Shown in pieces: positions 7,240 through 13,126 of a DNA stretch of 13,126 nucleotides. Position 1 is the stretch's first letter. Every line of letters begins with the position of its first letter. Source of the stretch: Rhodanobacter sp. (GTDB lineage Bacteria > Pseudomonadota > Gammaproteobacteria > Xanthomonadales > Rhodanobacteraceae); assembly GCA_026193555.1 (NCBI GenBank), contig JAPHUU010000330.1:1-13126 (forward strand), written 5' to 3'. The notes beneath the pieces are model-generated. The model saw only the letters and a program-made list of their open reading frames with translations. It made no database searches and was not told the DNA's origin. Both the position numbers and the translations under genes were made by a program.

Positions 7240-8706
7240 ATGACCGAACCCACTCCTCCTGCGGCATCGCGCTCCTCCAACCCTCGTCTTCAGGCACTGC
7301 TCGGACACGAGTTCTTCGCGCCGCGCGAGTGGCGACGGCGGATTGCACTGTGGATCGGCGCGTTGGTGGTGGCACTGGCGGCGATCGTGTTTGCCAAGGC
7401 CAGCGACTGGTCCTACCACCTGTTCCAGGTCATGCTCAGCTACGGTGCGTGGATCCCGCTGATCGTGACCCCGCTGGTATTCGGCCTGCTCGCCTGGGCC
7501 ACCGAGGGGCGCCTGCGCGCCACCCGCGGCAGCGGCATTCCGCAGGTGATCGGCACCCTGCACATCGAGGACGAGGGTTTCCGGCAACGCATGCTGTCGC
7601 TGCCGATCGCCGCGGGCAAGATGGTGCTGACCCTGCTGGCACTCGGCGTGGGCGCGTCGATCGGGCGCGAGGGTCCGACCGTGCACGTCGGCGCCGGCCT
7701 GTTCTACTGGCTCGGTCGCCGTTTCGGTTTCAGCGACTCCAAGGCCATCTCACGCTTCATCCTCGCCGGTGGCGCCTGCGGTATCGCCGCGGCCTTCAAC
7801 ACGCCGCTGGCCGGTGTGGTGTTTGCGATCGAGGAACTGGCCGGCACCTTCGAGCACCGCTTCAGCGGCCTGCTGCTGACGGCGGTGATCGTGGGCGGCG
7901 TGGTGTCGCTGGGCGTCATGGGCAACTACTCGTATTTCGGCCAGGTGCAGGCGAGCCTGCCTCTGGGCCATGCGTGGCTGGCGGTACTGGCCACCGGCAT
8001 CGTCTGCGGCCTGCTGGGCGGTCTGTTCGCCCGGCTGATCCTGCTCAGCCGGCGTGGACCGCTGGCCTACATCGGCCGGCTGCGCTCGCACGCGCCGGTG
8101 CTGTTCGCGGTGGGCTGCGGCCTCGCCCTGGCGCTGGTCGGACTGTTCTCGCACAACACCATCTACGGTACCGGCTACGAGCAGGCCCGTGCGTTCGTGC
8201 AGGAAGCGGCGGTCACACCGGGGGAAACGTTCGGCGTGGCCAAGCTGCTGGCCAATGTCTTCTCCTACTGGGCCGGTATTCCCGGCGGCATCTTTTCGCC
8301 GGCGCTGGCAGTCGGTGCCGGCCTGGGTCACAACATTGCCCACTTCCTGCCGGGCGTACCCGCCGCCTCGGTGGTACTGCTGGGCATGAGCGCGTATCTG
8401 GCGGGCGTCACCGGTGCACCGCTGACCTCGGCGGTGATCGCGATGGAGCTGACCGGCAACCAGGACATGGTGATCCCGATCATGGCCGCCTGCCTGCTGG
8501 CCCGCGCGGCCGCCTCGCTGTTCAGCCCCACGCCGGTGTACAAGGATTTTGCCGAGCGCATGGTGCAGGACTTCGAGCGGCAGCAACAGGCGCATGCCGA
8601 AAAGGCACAACTGGACGCCGAAGCCTTGCACCATGTGGGCAGCACCAGCGCCTATGGCGATCCGGCCACGCCAATGGACGACGACGGTACAGTCGCCAGG
8701 AACTGA
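7240..8706 (+). CDS. clcA: CLC-family chloride channel / chloride-proton exchanger
   Basis: This 488-residue inner-membrane protein has the CLC fold of many membrane helices and works as a homodimer. The three anion-site motifs are intact: GSGIP (97-101, with the coordinating Ser98), GREGP (142-146, with the gating Glu144) and GIFSP (350-354). The pore Tyr corresponds to Tyr434 in TPVYKDF. An internal Glu pair in VFAIEEL (198-199) matches the proton-path glutamate of E. coli ClcA. Gating and internal glutamates together suggest a 2 Cl-/1 H+ exchanger, used by enteric bacteria in extreme acid resistance, rather than a passive channel; this is inference. The tail after about 440 is hydrophilic and charged, and no CBS domains follow. 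The ATG at 7240 is supported by the -10 box six bases upstream. hutI follows after 25 bp on the same strand. Confidence 0.93.
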   Translation: MTEPTPPAASRSSNPRLQALLGHEFFAPREWRRRIALWIGALVVALAAIVFAKASDWSYHLFQVMLSYGAWIPLIVTPLVFGLLAWATEGRLRATRGSGIPQVIGTLHIEDEGFRQRMLSLPIAAGKMVLTLLALGVGASIGREGPTVHVGAGLFYWLGRRFGFSDSKAISRFILAGGACGIAAAFNTPLAGVVFAIEELAGTFEHRFSGLLLTAVIVGGVVSLGVMGNYSYFGQVQASLPLGHAWLAVLATGIVCGLLGGLFARLILLSRRGPLAYIGRLRSHAPVLFAVGCGLALALVGLFSHNTIYGTGYEQARAFVQEAAVTPGETFGVAKLLANVFSYWAGIPGGIFSPALAVGAGLGHNIAHFLPGVPAASVVLLGMSAYLAGVTGAPLTSAVIAMELTGNQDMVIPIMAACLLARAAASLFSPTPVYKDFAERMVQDFERQQQAHAEKAQLDAEALHHVGSTSAYGDPATPMDDDGTVARN

Positions 8707-8714
8707 AGGATCAC

Positions 8715-8720
8715 AAGGGA
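8715..8720 (+). promoter_or_regulatory. Ribosome-binding site for hutI
   Basis: AAGGGA lies 11 nt before the ATG at 8732. It supports that start over the second ATG at 8738, which would be 17 nt away, and over in-frame starts further upstream inside clcA. Confidence 0.5.
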
Positions 8721-8731
8721 CACCTCGCGCC

Positions 8732-9994
8732 ATGAACATGCCACGCTGGGACAAATTGCTGCTCAATGCCACGCTGGCGACCTGCGCCGACACGACCACC
8801 TGTGGCGTGATTGAACGGGGCGCCGTCGCCTGGCAGCACGGCCGGATCGTCTGGGTCGGTCGCATGGACGAGTTGCCGGACGCACCGAACGCGCTGGCTG
8901 AGGCCGTCGAATCGGTCGATGGCGCACTGGTCACGCCGGGCCTGATCGACTGCCACACGCATCTGGTGTTCGGCGGCGACCGCGCGGACGAGTTCGACCT
9001 GCGTCTGAACGGTGCCAGCTACGAGCAGATCGCGAAGGCTGGCGGCGGCATCGTATCGACGGTCCGCGCCACTCGCGATACCAGCGAGGATCAGCTGTAC
9101 CTGCAGTCGATGCCGCGGGCGCAAGCCCTGCTCAGCGATGGCGTGACCACGCTGGAGATCAAGTCCGGCTATGGCCTGGAACTGGAAACCGAACGACGCA
9201 TGCTGAAGGTGGCGCGCCGCCTCGGGCGCGAACTGGGCATCACCGTGCGCACCACCTTTCTCGGCCTGCATGCGCTGCCGCCGGAATACCATGATCGACG
9301 CGAGGACTACGTCACCCTGGTCTGCGACGTGATGCTGCCGGAACTGGCCAGCGAAGGCCTGATCGACGCGGTCGACGCGTTCTGCGAGAACATCGGTTTC
9401 ACACGCGAGGAAACCCTCTGCCTGTTCGAACGGGCGAAACAGCTGGGACTGCCGGTGAAGCTGCACGCCGAGCAGCTGTCCAATCAGGATGGCGCGGCAC
9501 TGGTCGCCGAATATGGCGGATTGTCGGCCGATCATCTGGAGCATCTGGGCAAGTCAGGGATCAAGGCGATGGCTGCCGCCGGCACGATTGCCGTGCTGCT
9601 GCCCGGCGCATTCCACGCGCTGCGCGAAACCCGGTTGCCGCCGATCGACCTGCTGCGCCAGCACGGGGTGCCGATGGCGGTAGCCACCGATTGCAACCCG
9701 GGCACTTCGCCGATGCTGTCCCTGCGGCTGGCCGCCAGCATGGCCTGCACGTTGTTCCGGCTGACCCCGGATGAGGCGTTGCGCGGCATCACCGTCAACG
9801 CTGCACGCGCGCTCGGTTTCACCGACCGGGGCACGCTGGCGGTCGGCCAGCGCGCCGATCTGGTGGTGTGGAACGCGCGCCGCCCCGCCGAACTGAGCTA
9901 CTGGATCGGCGGCAGTCTGGTGCGCAAGCTCTATGTGGCAGGCGAATCCCTGTCGCGACGCAAGCCTGCCAGACGCTTGCCCAGCGCCTCGTAA
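8732..9994 (+). CDS. hutI: Imidazolonepropionase (HutI)
   Basis: HutI hydrolyses 4-imidazolone-5-propionate to N-formimidoyl-L-glutamate, the third step of histidine degradation and the source of the HutF substrate. The 420-residue protein is close to the usual 400-410. Amidohydrolase residues are visible: His75 and His77 in LIDCHTHLVFGGDR, the substrate-binding TTLEIKSGYGLE (139-150), His245 and Glu247 in VKLHAEQLS, His268 in SADHLE, and Asp320 in ATDCNPGTSP. All are diagnostic for HutI. The start at 8732 removes clcA-overlapping sequence and begins MNMPRWDKLL, as expected for the family. The gene follows clcA by 25 bp and may be co-transcribed with it. The last roughly 15 residues (SRRKPARRLPSAS and neighbours) extend past the usual end and overlap the convergent lpxK gene by 64 bp. 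Confidence 0.96.
   Translation: MNMPRWDKLLLNATLATCADTTTCGVIERGAVAWQHGRIVWVGRMDELPDAPNALAEAVESVDGALVTPGLIDCHTHLVFGGDRADEFDLRLNGASYEQIAKAGGGIVSTVRATRDTSEDQLYLQSMPRAQALLSDGVTTLEIKSGYGLELETERRMLKVARRLGRELGITVRTTFLGLHALPPEYHDRREDYVTLVCDVMLPELASEGLIDAVDAFCENIGFTREETLCLFERAKQLGLPVKLHAEQLSNQDGAALVAEYGGLSADHLEHLGKSGIKAMAAAGTIAVLLPGAFHALRETRLPPIDLLRQHGVPMAVATDCNPGTSPMLSLRLAASMACTLFRLTPDEALRGITVNAARALGFTDRGTLAVGQRADLVVWNARRPAELSYWIGGSLVRKLYVAGESLSRRKPARRLPSAS
9931..9994. other. Convergent 3' overlap of hutI and lpxK
   Basis: hutI (plus) ends with TAA at 9992-9994 and lpxK (minus) ends with TAG (plus-strand cta) at 9931-9933, so 64 bp code on both strands. There is no room for a separate terminator between them. 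Both tails are basic, low-conservation extensions past the core folds. The two messenger RNAs would be complementary at their 3' ends. Confidence 0.85.
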
Positions 9995-10932
9995 AACGCC
10001 TCGGGCAAGTCCGCCTGCACCGGTACGCGCCACCAATGCGGTTGCGCGAATTGCCGGCATTTGACCGCATCCTTGTCGGTCATCAGCAGCGGCAGTCGAT
10101 CGCCAAAATCCAGCTCGGCCGCGGTGAATGCGTGGTGGTCGGCGAAGGCATGCTCGATCACCTCGATCCCCGTGCCCCGCAGGGCGGCAAAGAAACGCTC
10201 GGGGTTGCCGATCGCCGCGACCGCGTGAACACGCTGGCCGCTGAAGTTCGCCAGCGGTCGGCGCCGGCCGTCGCACAGGGCGACGGCCTCGCCGCCGCGA
10301 AGTTGCATCGGGTATTCACCGTCCGCAGCGAGCCCACCGTTGCACACGCGGAAATCCACCTGCTGCAGCCGACTCAGCGGCTCACGCAGCGGCCCGGCCG
10401 GTAGCAGCCGCCCATTGCCGAAGCGGCGTACGCCATCGATTACGCAGATCTCCACATCACGCGCCAGCCGATAATGTTGCAGGCCGTCGTCGGCAATCAC
10501 CACGTCGCAGCCCGCTTCGAGCAGCAGTCGCGCCGCGGCCGGTCGATCGCGCCCCACCGCCACCGGCACACCGCTGGCGTGGATCAGGCACGGTTCGTCG
10601 CCCACCCGCGCCGGATCTGGCGCAATGCCCAGCAACAGCGGATCGCGCTGAGTGCCACCGTAGCCGCGGCTGACCACGCCGGGGCGCAAACCCCGCGTGC
10701 GCAGGGCATCGGCAAGGGCAATCGTCAACGGCGTCTTGCCGGTGCCACCCACGCTGAGGTTGCCGATCACGATCACCGGCACCGGCAGCCGCACGCGAGA
10801 TCGCACTCCGCGGCCATACAAGACGCCACGGGCACGCACAACCACCCCGTACAGTGCCGCCAGCGGCCGGCTCCACCAGGGTGCCCGGCCGTTGCCGTAC
10901 CAGGCTGATTCGAGCGTGTCGATCAGCGCCAT
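9931..10932 (-). CDS. lpxK: Tetraacyldisaccharide 4'-kinase (LpxK)
   Basis: LpxK phosphorylates the 4' position of the tetraacylated lipid A disaccharide to give lipid IVA, at the inner face of the inner membrane. The 333-residue protein has the usual length. Motifs seen are a hydrophobic N-terminal segment (about 21-38), the P-loop GNLSVGGTGKTP (57-68), VVSRGYGG (86-93), the Walker-B-like acid pair in ADDGLQHYRLARD (147-159), PAGPLREP (178-185), and FADHHAFT (263-270), which carries the conserved His/Asp region of the C-terminal lobe. The ATG at 10932 has a strong GAGGA six nt upstream, which overlaps the msbA stop codon; the gap to msbA is 9 bp. It is the last gene of exbD-msbA-lpxK, an order common in gammaproteobacteria. 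kdsB, often next in line, is absent here; hutI follows in the convergent direction instead. Confidence 0.96.
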   Translation of the reverse strand: MALIDTLESAWYGNGRAPWWSRPLAALYGVVVRARGVLYGRGVRSRVRLPVPVIVIGNLSVGGTGKTPLTIALADALRTRGLRPGVVSRGYGGTQRDPLLLGIAPDPARVGDEPCLIHASGVPVAVGRDRPAAARLLLEAGCDVVIADDGLQHYRLARDVEICVIDGVRRFGNGRLLPAGPLREPLSRLQQVDFRVCNGGLAADGEYPMQLRGGEAVALCDGRRRPLANFSGQRVHAVAAIGNPERFFAALRGTGIEVIEHAFADHHAFTAAELDFGDRLPLLMTDKDAVKCRQFAQPHWWRVPVQADLPEAFYEALGKRLAGLRRDRDSPAT

Positions 10933-10938
10933 GGAGAA

Positions 10939-10943
10939 TCCTC
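10939..10943 (-). promoter_or_regulatory. Ribosome-binding site of lpxK overlapping the msbA stop
   Basis: Minus-strand TGAGGA contains both the TGA stop of msbA and the GAGGA that lies six nt before the lpxK ATG. Ribosomes finishing msbA would sit on the lpxK start region, which suggests coupled synthesis of the two lipid A proteins. Confidence 0.7.
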
Positions 10944-12738
10944 AGACGGCCGGAATGCCAGCTTGACTGACCGTCGGCTCCACCGGCTGGTCGTGGAACT
11001 GCATCCGGTGCAAGGTGGCGTAGTGCCCGCCCAGCGCGATCAACTCGGCATGCGTGCCACGCTCGACGATGCATCCCTGCTCCACCACCGCGATCTGGTC
11101 GGCGTGCTCGATGGTGGACAGGCGATGCGCGATCACCAGCGTGGTGCGGTCGCGCATCAGCCGTAGCAGGGCCTGCTGGATCAGCCGCTCGGACTCGGTA
11201 TCCAGCGCACTGGTGGCCTCATCCAGGATCAGGATCGGCGCGTTCTTCAGGATCGCACGGGCAATCGCCAGCCGCTGGCGCTGGCCACCGGACAGCAAGT
11301 TGCCGCTCTGGCCGATCTGGGTATGGATGCCCTGCGGCATGCGAGCGATGAACTCCATCGCATTGGCCGCTCCGGCAGCCGCGATGATATCCGCCTCGCT
11401 GGCACCGGCCAGTTCGCCGTAGGCGATGTTGTTGGCGATGGTGTCGTCGAACAGCACCACGTTTTGCCCGACCCAGGCGATCTGCCGCCGCAACGAGGCC
11501 AGCGTGTAGTCCAGATAATCCCGGCCGTCCAGCACGATGCGGCCGGTGGTGGGTTCGTGAAAGCGTGGCAGCAGACTGACCAGACTGCTCTTGCCGCCAC
11601 CGGAGCGACCGACCAGCGCGGTCACGGTACCGGGCGCGCAATGCAGGTCGACCCCGCGCAGCGCCTCGAAGTCACCTCGCGGATAGACCAGGCCGACGCC
11701 TTCGAAGCGCAGGTCAGCGCGTGTGCGCTGCAACTCGTGACTGCCGCGGTCGACCTCCGGCGGCAGGTCGATCACCTCGAACAGGTCATCCGCTGCGGAC
11801 AGGCCGCGCTGGATGTTCGACTGCACGCCGGTCAAGCGCTTCAGCGAGGGCAACATGCCACCCATCGCGGACAGCACGGTAAAGAACACGCCGGGCGAGA
11901 TATGGCTGATCACCGACGGACGGGTGCCCAGATACACCAACAGCGCCAGTGCGAAGGCGGCCACGGTCTGCACCGTGGCACTGGAGGTCGCCGTGGTCGC
12001 GGCCACCTTCAGGTTGAGCCGACGGGTGCGCTGAGTGATCGCTTCGAAGCGGTCTGCCTCGTAGGCCTGACCACCATAGATGCGCACTTCGCGATGGGCG
12101 CCGACCGACTCTTCCACCGTGCCGGTGACCGAACCCATCATGCCCTGGATGCGCCGGCTGATCTGCCGATAGCGCCGGCTCACCACGGTGGTAATCACCA
12201 TGATCGCCGGAATCATCACCAGCAGCGCCAGGGTCAGATAGGCACTGGTGGAGAGCATCACGTACAGCATGCCGATCACGGTGACACCCTCGGTCACCGA
12301 GACCTTCACCGCATCGGTGGCGGCCGAGGCGACCTGCTCGCTGGTGTAAGTGATGCGCGAGATCTGCTGACCGGACGGCTCGGCCCCGAAGAATGCGGCC
12401 GGCAGCCGCAGGTAGGCCGCGAACACATCCTGCTGGATCGCCTGCACCACGTTGCGGCCGATGTAGGAGATGCCGTAGCTGCTGGCGAACGTACCGAAGG
12501 CGCGCACCACGAAGATGCCGACGATCCAGATCGGCATCCAGAAGATGTAGTAGGCGTTCTTGTTGGCGAACATCTGGTCGATCATCGGTTGCAGCAACCG
12601 CGTGAAGACGGCCAGTGCGCCGCCCTCCACCGCCATGCCGACCAGGGTCACCAGTACCACGATCCAGAACGGCCGGGTGTAGCCGAGCAGGCGCTTGTAG
12701 ACGAGCCAGCTGTGGGTATCTGCGCTGCCTGCGCTCAC
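10942..12738 (-). CDS. msbA: Lipid A export ABC transporter, permease/ATP-binding protein (MsbA)
   Basis: MsbA is a homodimeric half-transporter that flips lipid A-core from the inner to the outer leaflet of the inner membrane. The 598-residue length fits. An N-terminal six-helix type I exporter domain (about 20-320) precedes an ATPase domain (about 342-580). Motifs are intact: Walker A GRSGGGKSS (377-385), Q-loop Gln425 in WVGQNVVLFDDTI, signature LSGGQRQR (482-489), Walker B ILILDEA (502-508), D-loop SALD (510-513) and switch His538 in VIAHRLST. The start is a GTG at 12738 overlapping the exbD stop by 4 bp (GTGA); no ATG lies nearby, the next Met being residue 35. Placement directly before lpxK supports MsbA over a generic multidrug half-transporter, although the ATPase alone would not distinguish them. 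Confidence 0.94.
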   Translation of the reverse strand: MSAGSADTHSWLVYKRLLGYTRPFWIVVLVTLVGMAVEGGALAVFTRLLQPMIDQMFANKNAYYIFWMPIWIVGIFVVRAFGTFASSYGISYIGRNVVQAIQQDVFAAYLRLPAAFFGAEPSGQQISRITYTSEQVASAATDAVKVSVTEGVTVIGMLYVMLSTSAYLTLALLVMIPAIMVITTVVSRRYRQISRRIQGMMGSVTGTVEESVGAHREVRIYGGQAYEADRFEAITQRTRRLNLKVAATTATSSATVQTVAAFALALLVYLGTRPSVISHISPGVFFTVLSAMGGMLPSLKRLTGVQSNIQRGLSAADDLFEVIDLPPEVDRGSHELQRTRADLRFEGVGLVYPRGDFEALRGVDLHCAPGTVTALVGRSGGGKSSLVSLLPRFHEPTTGRIVLDGRDYLDYTLASLRRQIAWVGQNVVLFDDTIANNIAYGELAGASEADIIAAAGAANAMEFIARMPQGIHTQIGQSGNLLSGGQRQRLAIARAILKNAPILILDEATSALDTESERLIQQALLRLMRDRTTLVIAHRLSTIEHADQIAVVEQGCIVERGTHAELIALGGHYATLHRMQFHDQPVEPTVSQAGIPAV

Positions 12739-13126
12739 CGGCTGGCGCCCGGCTTGCTCGGCGTGGTGGCGATCGACAAGCGGGTGAAGCCGAGCTGGCC
12801 CAGCGCGTCCATCGCGGTCACCACGTTCTGGTTCGGCGTCATCGCATCGGCGCGGATCGTCACCGGCCGCTCGCGGTCGTCGCCTGCATTGCGCGCGATG
12901 GTCTGCTTCAGCGGCTCGATACCCTCGCCCATCACTTCATCGCTGCCGACATAAAAGCGGCCGTCGCGATCGATCATGATCGTCAGCATGGGCGCATTCA
13001 TATCGCGTTCCTGCACGCTGGCCTTGGGCAGGGTCACCTTCAGCCGCGAATGCTGCACAAAGGTGCTGGTGAGCACGAAGAACATGAGCAGGGTCAGCAG
13101 CACGTCGATCAACGGAATCACGTTGA
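12735..13126 (-). CDS. exbD: ExbD/TolR-family biopolymer transport protein, 5' end beyond the window
   Basis: This is the proton-channel-associated stator subunit that, with an ExbB/TolQ partner, couples the proton gradient to envelope work. About 130 codons are visible. The sequence enters at NVIPLIDVLLTLLMFFVLTSTF, a single membrane helix with the conserved channel aspartate, followed by a periplasmic domain of TolR fold (LKVTLPKA through the Gly-Phe-Thr-Arg end). In the family this helix is preceded by about 10-20 residues (typically ending in DINVIPLID), so the GTG at 13121 is an internal valine and the real start lies to the right of the window. msbA overlaps its stop by 4 bp. ExbB is expected just outside the right edge. 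Whether it energises TonB receptors or serves this lipid A operon cannot be told from sequence. Confidence 0.88.
   Translation of the reverse strand, partial: NVIPLIDVLLTLLMFFVLTSTFVQHSRLKVTLPKASVQERDMNAPMLTIMIDRDGRFYVGSDEVMGEGIEPLKQTIARNAGDDRERPVTIRADAMTPNQNVVTAMDALGQLGFTRLSIATTPSKPGASR

Noticed and set aside
8549-8731. Extended N-terminus for hutI starting inside clcA
   Set aside because: The extra residues are a frame-shifted reading of the clcA tail. The ATG at 8732 has a ribosome-binding site and gives the usual HutI length.
6310-8958. Long minus-strand frames opposite the nitrilase domain and clcA
   Set aside because: Both have shadow-frame composition opposite genes with complete catalytic and pore motifs.
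11323-12954. A 543-codon plus-strand frame opposite msbA and exbD
   Set aside because: Antisense shadow rich in His, Gly, Asp and Gln, with no domain recognised.
13119-13121. GTG as the start codon of exbD
   Set aside because: It encodes the Val of the conserved NVIPLID segment. The frame stays open to the window edge and the family has residues before this point, so the gene is cut by the edge.
1-13126. CRISPR arrays, tRNA or rRNA genes, insertion sequences, integrases, toxin-antitoxin or defence genes
   Set aside because: I read both strands for direct repeats, terminal inverted repeats and RNA-gene-like stretches and saw none. Gene spacing is tight and all larger frames are accounted for by housekeeping families.

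Overview
The window is about 13.1 kb of GC-rich, densely coding DNA. It is ordinary chromosomal sequence of a gammaproteobacterium, most likely from the Xanthomonadales (Rhodanobacter/Dyella-like). That placement is inference from the exbD-msbA-lpxK order, the hut genes, the GNAT-nitrilase fusion, and start codons sitting directly behind a -10 box. I see no tRNA, rRNA, CRISPR array, insertion sequence, integrase or phage gene.

Layout. (1) 1-3997, minus strand: an ABC export operon read right to left. It holds an ATPase of the LolD/MacB type, a large two-repeat FtsX-type permease, and the start of an HlyD-type periplasmic adaptor. The adaptor does not finish. At about 412-435 its reading frame passes, without a shift, into the middle of a homocysteine S-methyltransferase whose codon use looks alphaproteobacterial, and this runs off the left edge. 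An artificial join is the likeliest explanation. (2) 3998-4180: a 183-bp gap with no gene. (3) 4181-5548, minus strand: hutF, formimidoylglutamate deiminase. (4) 5549-5640: a short divergent promoter region with a perfect 17-nt palindrome. (5) 5641-9994, plus strand: a GNAT-carbon/nitrogen-hydrolase fusion, a CLC chloride/proton exchanger (clcA) and hutI, imidazolonepropionase. (6) 9931-13126, minus strand: exbD (cut by the right edge), msbA and lpxK, tightly coupled. The lpxK tail overlaps the hutI tail by 64 bp in the convergent direction.

How the genes work together. HutI and HutF catalyse consecutive late steps of histidine degradation: imidazolonepropionate to formimidoylglutamate to formylglutamate. 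They are split by two genes that are not classical hut genes, and hutH, hutU and hutG are not in the window. MsbA and LpxK belong to lipid A biogenesis: LpxK phosphorylates the lipid A disaccharide and MsbA flips lipid A-core across the inner membrane. ExbD belongs to a proton-driven energising complex commonly encoded just upstream of msbA. The left operon is an exporter with unknown substrate.

I do not see a convincing undescribed defence or mobile system. The points that most deserve a second look are the in-frame HlyD/methyltransferase join, the two matching leaderless-type promoters, the palindrome in the hutF promoter region, and the GNAT-nitrilase protein placed between hut genes.
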